DNA of 13,477 nt, from NCBI GenBank assembly GCA_019104905.1, contig JAHRXB010000041.1, positions 1 through 13,477 of the forward strand, read 5' to 3'. Within the stretch, counting starts at the first letter, position 1; each line of letters begins with the position of its first letter. Both the position numbers and the translations under genes were made by a program. This DNA is from Bdellovibrio sp. GTDB taxonomy: Bacteria; Bdellovibrionota; Bdellovibrionia; Bdellovibrionales; Bdellovibrionaceae. A model generated the notes under the pieces. The model saw nothing but the letters and a program-made list of their open reading frames with translations. It made no database searches and was not told the origin of the DNA. Below are positions 1 through 7,262 of this stretch, one piece after another.

Positions 1-800
1 TTGTTTACACCTTTCATCCGCACCCAGTGAAAGTTCTTCATCCAGAACGTCCCACTTTCCGACTTTTTGACCTTAAGGATCAGCAGGAGCAGTTTGCCCA
101 AAGAGGTATTGAGTACGTCATTCTCGAAGAGTTTACCAAGGAGTTTGCGCAGCTTTCGCCGCAGGATTTTTTACAGAATTATCTAGTTGAAAAATTGCAT
201 CCTAAAACCTTGGTGGTGGGACATGATTTCTCATTTGGTGCGGATCGGGCTGGGAATATTCCTTTCCTTGAAAAATTTTGCGCAGAAAAAGGCATTCGTC
301 TGATCATCATTCCGCCATTTCAGTACCAAGGAGCGGTGGTGTCTTCCTCGCGCATTCGTGAAGAGCTGAAAAATGGAAATGTCGAAAAGGCGAACGAACT
401 TTTAGGGCGAACCTATTATTTGCGCGGACACGTCGAGAAGGGTTTTCAGAGGGGGCGCACGATCGGAGTCCCTACTGCCAACATTCATCCCGATGTCGAA
501 TTTATGCCACGTCAGGGGGTCTATTGCACTCTGACGAAGATTGGTGGGCACTCGCATCCATCTATCACGAATATCGGTGTTAATCCGACCTTCCATGAAA
601 ACGGTCAAAGTCCTATTAAAATTGAAAGTCATCTTTTTGATTTTGATGCCCATCTTTATGGTGTCGAGGTCGAAGTCTATCTGCTGCATTTTATTCGCGA
701 TGAAATGAAGTTTCCCGGAATTGACGAGTTGAAGATTCAGATTCAAAACGACATGGTGAAAGCCCGTAGGTATTTTAATGAGCACTCTCAAAATAGTTGA
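1..800 (+). CDS. ribF: Bifunctional riboflavin kinase / FMN adenylyltransferase, 5'-truncated by the window edge
   Basis: The enzyme phosphorylates riboflavin to FMN and adenylates FMN to FAD in the cytoplasm. The frame is open from the left edge: before the GTG at 27 it reads VYTFHPHPVKVLHPERP, the FxPHP segment of the adenylyltransferase domain. The GTG is therefore an internal valine, and roughly the first 45 residues lie outside the window. The visible part carries the rest of the adenylyltransferase domain (VVGHDFSFG, then SSSRIREEL, the ISSTxIR-type nucleotide motif). The C-terminal riboflavin kinase domain follows, with GRTIGVPTANI (PTAN motif), RQGVYC, NIGVNPTF and IESHLFDF. No damage is seen. 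The stop overlaps the start of the next gene by 23 bp, so the two are probably co-transcribed. The family assignment is very secure. Confidence 0.95.
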   Translation, partial: VYTFHPHPVKVLHPERPTFRLFDLKDQQEQFAQRGIEYVILEEFTKEFAQLSPQDFLQNYLVEKLHPKTLVVGHDFSFGADRAGNIPFLEKFCAEKGIRLIIIPPFQYQGAVVSSSRIREELKNGNVEKANELLGRTYYLRGHVEKGFQRGRTIGVPTANIHPDVEFMPRQGVYCTLTKIGGHSHPSITNIGVNPTFHENGQSPIKIESHLFDFDAHLYGVEVEVYLLHFIRDEMKFPGIDELKIQIQNDMVKARRYFNEHSQNS

Positions 801-1602
801 GTTCCGTTCCGAGGGGATGGGTTTTTTCATGAAATATCTTCGCACACTTTCTGAAAAGAAAGGGTGGGGATGGGTTTTTGAGGTGCACTCCGAGTTTTCC
901 CCTGAACTTCTGAAGGGAGCAACCGCAGTTAAAGTCGAGCCGTCGTTATCGCCCCAAGTGTTGTCGCATATGAAAGTCCTGCCGACTCAAGTGCGGGCCG
1001 TCGAGGTTGTCGATTCGTTATTTCAAGAAGCGGGTTCTTGGTATCCGCGTCTGCTGTTGCATGAGTCCATGCGTTCTGTTCTTGTGACAAACGCCAGAGA
1101 TTTGGATATTCGAGCCCCGGCTTTTGTCGTTGGCGATAATGAAGCGGCTCGCGTGGTGTCTGCTGTTTTGGTTGAGATGGGAATAGCAGATATTTATCTG
1201 ATTGGAGATGTCAGTAAGCTTCAGTCGCAAAAAGATATTCTGACGCGTTCGCAGTTAGGGGTTCGCTTTCATATTCTTCCCATGGAGGACCTCACACTTC
1301 AGTCCGTCAGTGCGGGTATTGTGGTGAATGTGGTGGATTTATCCCAGCAAAAGTCGTTATTGACGGATCTCTCCTATTTTAATTTTATGAAGGGGACGGG
1401 GTACGCTTTGGATCTGAACCTTTTTCCGATCCATAATCTTCTTTTGGAAGAGGCGGAGCGGGCGGAACTCAGGGTCTTGCATCCGGTTTTGATCGCGGAA
1501 GTGTTAACGAGCCTCTGGTTGGAGCGTTTGAAAATCACAGAGGTCTCCAAGCAAGAGATCCACGAAAGTTGGAAACAGTTTCTGCAGGAAAATCCTTCAT
1601 AG
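778..1602 (+). CDS. Diverged shikimate dehydrogenase (AroE)-like Rossmann protein, function unknown
   Basis: A protein of 274 residues with no sure function. Around residues 117-145 is a Rossmann-like segment (AFVVGDNEAARVVSAVL, then IYLIGD) that resembles the NADP-binding region of AroE (VLGAGGAARAV...). Residues 215-252 (GYALDLNLFPIHNLLLEEAE, then VLHPVLIAEVLTSLWLERL) resemble the AroE C-terminal block (D-x-x-Y-x-P...LL..A.......G..ML..Q....W). The N-terminal substrate half is not recognisable, and I cannot place the AroE catalytic Lys and Asp. Loss of shikimate dehydrogenase activity is therefore likely, but this is inference. ATG 778 lies inside ribF, overlapping it by 23 bp with only a weak GTAGGT ribosome site. 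ATG 829, preceded by GAGGGG, is a possible alternative start. The position between ribF and pilB may be co-transcription rather than shared function. Confidence 0.75.
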   Translation: MSTLKIVEFRSEGMGFFMKYLRTLSEKKGWGWVFEVHSEFSPELLKGATAVKVEPSLSPQVLSHMKVLPTQVRAVEVVDSLFQEAGSWYPRLLLHESMRSVLVTNARDLDIRAPAFVVGDNEAARVVSAVLVEMGIADIYLIGDVSKLQSQKDILTRSQLGVRFHILPMEDLTLQSVSAGIVVNVVDLSQQKSLLTDLSYFNFMKGTGYALDLNLFPIHNLLLEEAERAELRVLHPVLIAEVLTSLWLERLKITEVSKQEIHESWKQFLQENPS

Positions 1603-1649
1603 ATTTTCACGAGGAAAACTATTCTTTGGCCTAGTTACAAAAAATGGCA

Positions 1650-1673
1650 CCCTAGAGTAAAGTTTGTCTAGGG
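1650..1673 (+). promoter_or_regulatory. Inverted repeat overlapping the pilB ribosome binding site
   Basis: CCCTAGA (1650-1656) and TCTAGGG (1667-1673) are perfect 7-bp complementary arms around a 10-base loop. The right arm contains the first bases of the Shine-Dalgarno AGGGGAG (1670-1676) that serves the ATG at 1682. In the mRNA this hairpin would partly cover the ribosome site. It could equally be a DNA operator. The 79-bp gap 1603-1681 must hold any promoter private to the pil operon. I see only a weak TAAAGT-type -10 candidate (1658-1663) and no convincing sigma-54 site. Confidence 0.4.
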
Positions 1674-1681
1674 GAGCCACA

Positions 1682-3385
1682 ATGTCTTCGCTCAAAATTG
1701 GTGAAATATTAGTAAAGCAAGGTTTGCTTAAGTCTGACCAGCTCGCGGTGGCTGTGGAAGAACAAAAGAAGTCCGGTCAGAAGTTAACGACCGCGATTAT
1801 TCAATTAGGATTTCTTAAGGAAAACCAGATCCTTCGCGCACTAGAAAAGCATTTTGCTGTTCCTGGTGTGGAGGTGAATACTTTTGAAATTGATCAAAGT
1901 GTGATCTCTTTGATTCCAAAAGACGTTTGCGAAAAAAACACGTTAATTCCTTTGCAGAAGGCGGGGACGACCTTAGTTGTGGCCTTCGCAGACCCTAGTA
2001 ATATTATCGTCAAAGAAGATTTGCGTTTTATCACACGCTGTCGGATTCAGGCGGTGGTGGGAACCGAAAGTGCGATCGTTTCGGGGATTGAAAAGTATTA
2101 CGGCGGCAGCATTAGTACGAAGTCTCTTAACACGATGAGTGTTGAGGGGTTAGATGAGGAGTTTTCAATTGGTGGTCCGACGGCGGAGGTCATCGATCAA
2201 GACGGGCCTTTGGATGACGCTCCGATTGTGAAGTTCGTGAATTCCATTTTGACGGACGCGATTCGTAAAAGAGTTTCTGATATTCATTTTGAACCCTACG
2301 AAAAAAGATATCGCGTGCGCTTCCGTATCGACGGAAATCTTGTTGAAGCCACAGCTCCCCCTTCTGGAACTGGAGCGGCCATTGCCTCTCGTATTAAGAT
2401 CATGTCGAAACTCGATATCGCTGAAAAACGTCGTCCTCAAGATGGTCGTTTGAAAGTTCGTACCTCCAAGGGTAAAGAAATGGACTTTCGTGTCAGCGTT
2501 TTGCCCACTTTATGGGGTGAAAAAGTTGTTCTTCGTCTTTTGGATAAATCGAATCTTCAACTGGATATGACGAAGTTGGGCTTTGAAGAAGATGATCTAA
2601 AGCTCTTTAAGTCCAATATTAATCTTCCGCAGGGGATGGTGCTGATTACGGGACCTACAGGTTCCGGTAAGACCACTACGATCTACTCCGCACTGTCAGA
2701 GCTGAATCAGCCGGATGTAAATATCTCTACAGCGGAAGATCCAGTGGAGTTCAACTTGGAAGGGATCAATCAGGTGCAAATGAATCCTGATATTGATCTG
2801 ACCTTTGCAAATGCACTGAAGTCCTTCTTGCGTCAAGACCCCGACATCGTCATGGTGGGGGAGATTCGTGATCTTGAAACCGCCGAGATTTCATTTAAAG
2901 CCGCCTCCACGGGGCATTTGGTTGTGAGTACTTTGCATACCAACGATGCTCCTTCGACGGTGATTCGTCTGACCGAGATGGGGGTTGCGCCTTATATCAT
3001 TACGTCTACGGTGAATTTGATCGTGGCACAACGTCTGGTGGGAAAAATTTGTGAGTCCTGCAAAGCGCCGGTAGAAGTGCCTCCTCAAACTTTGATTAAT
3101 CTGGGAGTTCCTCCTGCGGAAGTTGGTGATTACAAGCTTTTCCGTGGAAAGGGTTGTGCGAACTGCAACAGCACCGGCATCAAGGGACGTGCGGCGATTT
3201 ATGAATTGATGCACATGACGGAGAAAATGAAAGAGGCGATTTTAAAAGGAGCCTCCACGGGGCAACTGCGCTTTTTAGCTCGAGAGCAGGGAATGAGAAC
3301 CTTGCGACGAAGTGCTTTAATTAAATTAAAACGTGGCGTAACGACAATTGAAGAAGTGCTCAATGCATCAGTGAAGGACACATAA
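1682..3385 (+). CDS. pilB: Type IV pilus extension ATPase PilB
   Basis: A hexameric cytoplasmic ATPase that drives pilus polymerisation through PilC. ATG 1682 is chosen because AGGGGAG lies just upstream; the upstream in-frame TTG at 1664 would swallow that site. The product is 567 residues, normal for PilB. Residues about 6-58 form an MshEN (T2SSE-N) domain made of two 24-residue repeats with a 5-residue spacer. The ATPase core shows Walker A GPTGSGKTT (G324-T332, Lys330), an Asp box STAEDPVEF, Walker B DPDIVMVGEIRD (Glu394) and a His box STGHLVVSTLHTND. Two zinc-type CxxC pairs (C457/C460 and C492/C495) are typical of PilB/GspE and absent from PilT. All catalytic residues are present, so it should be active. 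Its TAA shares one base with the ATG of the next gene (TAATG), implying translational coupling. Confidence 0.95.
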   Translation: MSSLKIGEILVKQGLLKSDQLAVAVEEQKKSGQKLTTAIIQLGFLKENQILRALEKHFAVPGVEVNTFEIDQSVISLIPKDVCEKNTLIPLQKAGTTLVVAFADPSNIIVKEDLRFITRCRIQAVVGTESAIVSGIEKYYGGSISTKSLNTMSVEGLDEEFSIGGPTAEVIDQDGPLDDAPIVKFVNSILTDAIRKRVSDIHFEPYEKRYRVRFRIDGNLVEATAPPSGTGAAIASRIKIMSKLDIAEKRRPQDGRLKVRTSKGKEMDFRVSVLPTLWGEKVVLRLLDKSNLQLDMTKLGFEEDDLKLFKSNINLPQGMVLITGPTGSGKTTTIYSALSELNQPDVNISTAEDPVEFNLEGINQVQMNPDIDLTFANALKSFLRQDPDIVMVGEIRDLETAEISFKAASTGHLVVSTLHTNDAPSTVIRLTEMGVAPYIITSTVNLIVAQRLVGKICESCKAPVEVPPQTLINLGVPPAEVGDYKLFRGKGCANCNSTGIKGRAAIYELMHMTEKMKEAILKGASTGQLRFLAREQGMRTLRRSALIKLKRGVTTIEEVLNASVKDT

Positions 3386-4428
3386 TGAGTTTGACGGAAC
3401 TTCTTTTGCAGGCAAAGGCAAAAAAGGCGGAAGAGTTTTTATTTGTCGTGGGCAGTGAACCTCGAGTTCGTTTGCTCTCGGGATGGGTCAGTTTGAGAAG
3501 CTCTCCCGCTTTGATGACAGAATGGAATCTGCTTCAACAAAGTCTTTTAAACAGCCAACAAAAGGCAGTTCTGGATACGACCGGAGTTGTGCAAGGAGAG
3601 ACCTCTTTTGAAAGCGTTCGTATTGGATTTTCGTTCTTTCAGCAAGACAGCACGATGAAGGCTGTTCTTGATATGGATTTAGACGGAAGTCGCCAAGAAA
3701 TTCCGTTGCCACCGTCATTGCTGGAAACGTGTCTTCGTATGAAGGGTTTGGTCTTACTCTCGGGCCCTGGCGAAGCGGGGCAGGTGTGGGCACTTCATCG
3801 CATTTTACAAAAATTGAGTGAAGAAAAATCGTTCGTAGGGGTGGTGTTCTCTCGGAAAGCCTTTCCTCAGGTTCGGGAGGCCAAGGCCTGCTATCTTTAT
3901 CATAAGGGTGAGTTCGTTCGTCAGGAAGAGCGACAAAGCTTGATGGCGGGCGTGGATATGGTCGTCTTTGATGATCTTGACGATGAAGCGTCTATTGAAG
4001 AAGCCTTGGCCTTGGCTGAAAAAGGTCTCTTTGTGATTTATTCAATGAAAGCGCCTTCGGTGATCAATGCTCTTCGTCGAGCTTTATCGGTGCTGGGGGA
4101 AAAGTACGGTGAGCATGGAGCTCCTCGCTTGGCCGAAGTGTTGAGTTTGGCATCGGGGCAGTACCCCATGTCAGGGTTAGCCGGTGAAAAAGTTTTTGCT
4201 CACGAAGTGCTTTTAATGAAACCGCAGGTGCGAAGTTTGATTGAGGATGAAGACGTCAAAGGTGTGGAAAGCTTGATGTCAAACTCTTCAGAGAACTCTG
4301 GAATTTTGACTTTAAATCAGTCTCTCTTACAGCATCTTATTCGTCGTCGCGTAGATCTCAAAACGGCATTTGAAGTGTCTCGGGATCCAGACAACCTCGA
4401 TCAACTTCTTAAGAAGGTAGGTATCTAA
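3385..4428 (+). CDS. pilT: PilT-like protein with degenerate ATPase motifs (predicted pseudo-ATPase)
   Basis: A 347-residue protein of PilT length and layout. The N-terminal PAS-like part resembles PilT (LTELLLQAKAKKAEEF against ITELL...KASDLH). GLVLLSGP leads into the nucleotide-binding core, and QVRSLIEDED...TLNQSLLQHLIRR matches PilT's C-terminal AIRNLIRE...TMDQSL region. The catalytic motifs are lost. Walker A GPTGSGKST reads GPGEAGQVW (G127-W135), with Lys replaced by Gln133 and Ser/Thr by Val134. Walker B DIVLVGEMRD reads DMVVFDDLDD (D191-D200), with Glu replaced by Asp197 and Arg by Asp199. The His box TGHLVFGTLHT reads KGLFVIYSMKA, so both His are gone. The Asp box is unrecognisable. 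The frame is intact and coupled to pilB (TAATG) and pilC. Family knowledge says such a protein should not hydrolyse ATP or power retraction. A scaffold or regulator of PilB/PilC is inferred. A canonical PilT is presumably encoded elsewhere. Confidence 0.85.
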   Translation: MSLTELLLQAKAKKAEEFLFVVGSEPRVRLLSGWVSLRSSPALMTEWNLLQQSLLNSQQKAVLDTTGVVQGETSFESVRIGFSFFQQDSTMKAVLDMDLDGSRQEIPLPPSLLETCLRMKGLVLLSGPGEAGQVWALHRILQKLSEEKSFVGVVFSRKAFPQVREAKACYLYHKGEFVRQEERQSLMAGVDMVVFDDLDDEASIEEALALAEKGLFVIYSMKAPSVINALRRALSVLGEKYGEHGAPRLAEVLSLASGQYPMSGLAGEKVFAHEVLLMKPQVRSLIEDEDVKGVESLMSNSSENSGILTLNQSLLQHLIRRRVDLKTAFEVSRDPDNLDQLLKKVGI

Positions 4429-4429
4429 T

Positions 4430-5647
4430 ATGGCCAAATTTCAGTATCAGGCAAAGAATGCATCCGGGCAGGTGGTGCAAGGGGAATTAGAGGCCGCCTC
4501 TCAGCAGGAAGCGATCATTCGACTGAGAGCTCAGCAACTCCTTCCAGTTCGTGTCGTTCAGTTTGGTGGGGCACGACCCGCGGCGGGAAAAAGTTCAAGC
4601 CTTTTTGCGGCTCGCGTGAAGGGTAAGGACTTGCAGATCTTCACCCGTCAGTTTGCGACTCTGATTAATGCGGGGATTCCAGTTGTGGACGCCTTGAAAA
4701 TTTTGTCTGAAGGACTGCGCCCTGGACTGTTGCGCGAGGCCTCCGCGCAGGTCAGAACTTCAATTGAAGGCGGACGACGTTTGGCGGATTCCATGGCACA
4801 GGTGCCAAATGTTTTTGATAAACTTTATGTCAACATGATCCAAGCCGGGGAAGAAGCCGGTATCTTAGATGGTATTTTGCAGCGTCTTGCCAACTATATG
4901 GAGAAGTCTGAAAAGTTGAAGGCTCAGGTGAAGGGAGCCTTAGTTTATCCGATGGTCATCATCGTGGTCGCGATGATCGTCATTGCGGGTATTTTGGTGT
5001 TCATTATTCCGAAATTCATGGAGTTCTTTGCGTCTTCAGGAAAAGAACCACCGGCTTTAACTCAGTTGGTGGTGAACTTAAGTAACTCGATGATCAATAA
5101 TTGGTATGTCTATTTGGCGATTCTGATTTTAGGTCCTTTCGTCTTCATGCAATGGATAAAGACGGATGGAGGCAAGGACTCTTTTGATCGTTTTCTGATG
5201 AAGGCCCCTGTTTTTGGCGAGGTGATTCAAAAATCCGCGATCGCCCGTTTGACCAGAACGCTGTCAACTTTATTAGCGTCGGGCGTGGGTTTAATTGAAG
5301 CGATTGAGATTTCAGCGAAAACAGCGGGGAATGTGGTGATTGAGCAGTCTTTGCTTCGCTGTAAGGAATCCGTGACCCAGGGAAGAACCTTTGCGGCGCC
5401 ATTAGGAAAAGAAAAAGCCTTTCCTGATATGGTGGTGCAAATGATTTCCATCGGTGAGCAGTCAGGTACTTTGGATATTATGTTGGGTAAAATTGCGGAC
5501 TTCTATGAAGATGAAGTGGAAACTTCCGTGAAGGCGATGACGTCCTTGCTTGAGCCTCTTTTGATGGTTGTGCTTGGTGGTATTATCGCGGTTCTGGTCG
5601 TGGCGATGTATCTTCCAATCTTCAATATGGCGGATGTGGTTCAGTAG
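4430..5647 (+). CDS. pilC: Type IV pilus inner-membrane platform protein PilC
   Basis: A polytopic membrane protein of 405 residues, the usual PilC/GspF length. It forms the platform on which the PilB and PilT motors act. The N-terminus (FQYQAKNASGQVVQGELEA) is the classic PilC/GspF opening. Two T2SSF cytoplasmic domains follow, at about 65-190 and 270-390, each with the typical segments (FTRQFATLINAGIPVVDAL; ARLTRTLSTLLASGVGLIEA). Hydrophobic membrane segments lie near 172-197 (MVIIVVAMIVIAGILVFII), 222-242 and 370-395 (LLMVVLGGIIAVLVVAMYLP). The protein ends PIFNMADVVQ, close to the family norm of PIF.M. ATG 4430 follows the preceding TAA by one base (TAATATG), with AAGAAGG upstream. No anomaly is seen. 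Confidence 0.95.
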   Translation: MAKFQYQAKNASGQVVQGELEAASQQEAIIRLRAQQLLPVRVVQFGGARPAAGKSSSLFAARVKGKDLQIFTRQFATLINAGIPVVDALKILSEGLRPGLLREASAQVRTSIEGGRRLADSMAQVPNVFDKLYVNMIQAGEEAGILDGILQRLANYMEKSEKLKAQVKGALVYPMVIIVVAMIVIAGILVFIIPKFMEFFASSGKEPPALTQLVVNLSNSMINNWYVYLAILILGPFVFMQWIKTDGGKDSFDRFLMKAPVFGEVIQKSAIARLTRTLSTLLASGVGLIEAIEISAKTAGNVVIEQSLLRCKESVTQGRTFAAPLGKEKAFPDMVVQMISIGEQSGTLDIMLGKIADFYEDEVETSVKAMTSLLEPLLMVVLGGIIAVLVVAMYLPIFNMADVVQ

Positions 5648-7225
5648 ATGCGTCTTAGCTTTGCGATGCAGAATAATAAAAACAGTGGGTTGATGGTGGA
5701 GTTTGTCCGCCTCAGCCTTTTTGTTTTGATTCTTCTGATTAGCATTATCTCTAGCATCGTTCAGGAAGGGTTTATTAACTGGTCGATCCTGGGTCCTTTC
5801 TATGGGATTCTTACCGTTGCGTTGACCCTTCATTTGGTCTGGTTCGCAAATTGGGAGAAAATACTTCAGCGGCCCTTATGGCTGTTTGCAGGTTTTGTTT
5901 TCGACTCTCTCTTTATCTCCCTTCTTATCTATTATTCAGGAATTAATCAGTCGCTTTTTTTGTTTCTTCATCTAGTGAATATTCTCTTGGCGGGTATTGC
6001 CTGTCGCGGTGTCGGAGCTTTAACTCTGGCTCTTTTTACCAGTATCTTCTTTTCTTTGGCGGCGCTGTTTTCGCCAGAGATGAAAGCCTTAAGTTTCTTT
6101 TTTCTTCTAACCTTGAACAATATTGCGTTCTTCTCGGTGGCAGGGCTTTCGGGATACTTGAGTGAACAGCTTCAGAGTGTTGGTAGTGAACTCAAAAAGA
6201 CGGGTTTAAGTCTTCGTTCTGCGCAAGAACTGAACGAAGTGTTGGTGGAAAATATTCCTACGGGGATGGTGTCCTTCACTGAGGCCGGTGAGATTGTAAA
6301 AGCGAATTCTTCGGCAACCCAAATCTTGGGTGTTGCGGATTTAAGCAAGGCCAACTGGTATGATTACTTTCCGAGTGCTAAAAATGATGAGGGTTTTTTT
6401 AAAGGAGACGTAAAATACGCTCCTCCAAGTGAAACTCAAGCCAAGATTTTGGGCATGACAGTATCTAAGATTTATAGCCCGGAACTGCAAGCTCGACTTT
6501 GTATTGCCTTATTTGATGATTTGACCAAGATTCGTCAGCTTGAGTACAGTGCCCGCCAAAATGAGAAGATGGCCGCAGTCGGGGGGCTTGCCGCTGGAAT
6601 TGCACATGAGATTCGCAATCCCTTGGCTGGGATCAGTGGAAGCATCGAACTTCTGACTCAAACTGTAAATAATGAAGACGATAGAAAGTTAATGAAGATC
6701 ATACTTCGTGAAATTGATCGTCTGAATAATCTGATCACGGAGTTTCTGGACTATTCGCGACCAGAAACACCGCCGACGGATCCCGTGGATCTATCACCGC
6801 TGTTGACTGAAATTCTGGATTCTATGCTTGTGAATTCTCAAGTTCGTGCAGATGTGCAGCAGGTGCGAGAGTTCGGATCAAGCCTGATCATTTTAGGGCG
6901 TCGGGATAAGCTAAAGCAGGCCTTTTTAAATATCATCATCAATTCTTATCAGGCGATGGGTGAATCGCAAAAGCCAAGTCTTTCTGTCAGAGCTTTGGCG
7001 AGTGAAAAAGAAATACAGGTAAGAATTCGAGATGCGGGTTGTGGGATGAGTGAAACGACGAAGAGAAAAATGTTTGAGCCCTTTCATACCACCAAGGCTA
7101 AAGGCACAGGCCTTGGTCTAGCTGTGACTCATAAGATTTTAGAGGGACATGGGGCGCAGGTGTTTGTAGAGAGTGAAGTGGGCGTAGGTACTGAGTTTGT
7201 TTTGACTTTTCCGAGAGCTCATTGA
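5648..7225 (+). CDS. pilS: Six-TM sensor histidine kinase PilS
   Basis: The sensor kinase that pairs with PilR; in other bacteria PilS monitors the membrane pool of pilin. The product is 525 residues. Six hydrophobic segments lie at about 16-38, 46-66, 75-97, 101-120, 122-143 and 147-170, the PilS architecture. A linker helix leads to a PAS domain at about 195-295 (VLVENIPTGMVSFTEAGEIV). The HisKA domain has the phospho-acceptor His320 in IAHEIRNPLAG. The HATPase domain has its N box at Asn432 (NIIINSYQAMG), G1 at Asp462 (DAGCG) and G2 at Gly486 (GTGLGLAV), so it should be catalytically intact. ATG 5648 touches the pilC stop (TAGATG) with no strong ribosome site, so translation probably depends on coupling. 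ATG 5666 is an alternative start. The gene is assigned as pilS because of the pilC and pilR neighbours; by domains alone it could be another NtrB-like kinase. Confidence 0.9.
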   Translation: MRLSFAMQNNKNSGLMVEFVRLSLFVLILLISIISSIVQEGFINWSILGPFYGILTVALTLHLVWFANWEKILQRPLWLFAGFVFDSLFISLLIYYSGINQSLFLFLHLVNILLAGIACRGVGALTLALFTSIFFSLAALFSPEMKALSFFFLLTLNNIAFFSVAGLSGYLSEQLQSVGSELKKTGLSLRSAQELNEVLVENIPTGMVSFTEAGEIVKANSSATQILGVADLSKANWYDYFPSAKNDEGFFKGDVKYAPPSETQAKILGMTVSKIYSPELQARLCIALFDDLTKIRQLEYSARQNEKMAAVGGLAAGIAHEIRNPLAGISGSIELLTQTVNNEDDRKLMKIILREIDRLNNLITEFLDYSRPETPPTDPVDLSPLLTEILDSMLVNSQVRADVQQVREFGSSLIILGRRDKLKQAFLNIIINSYQAMGESQKPSLSVRALASEKEIQVRIRDAGCGMSETTKRKMFEPFHTTKAKGTGLGLAVTHKILEGHGAQVFVESEVGVGTEFVLTFPRAH

Positions 7226-7262
7226 GAGAATAGTATTTAACACAGGACGTGGGAGCGTATAA

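Noticed and set aside
27..29. GTG at 27 as the start of ribF
   Set aside because: The frame is open upstream to the window edge and encodes the conserved TFHPHP segment, so this codon is an internal valine.
402..845. A 147-codon minus-strand open frame opposite ribF
   Set aside because: It lies wholly opposite a well-supported ribF reading frame and the start of the next gene. Its translation shows no family signal, and no ribosome site or promoter supports it.
1645..1665. TGGCAC upstream of pilB as a possible sigma-54 -24 element
   Set aside because: The required GC (-12) element at the fixed spacing is absent, since TA occupies those bases. The site cannot be supported.
2903..3264. A 14-bp direct repeat (gcctccacggggca) at 2903-2916 and 3251-3264 within pilB
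   Set aside because: Both copies encode an AST-G peptide in different functional parts of PilB. Two copies of shared codons are best explained by chance.
3385..4428. The PilT-like gene as a frameshifted or decaying pseudogene
   Set aside because: The reading frame is uninterrupted at normal PilT length, is coupled to its neighbours, and keeps non-catalytic conserved regions. Simple decay is less likely than a pseudo-enzyme.
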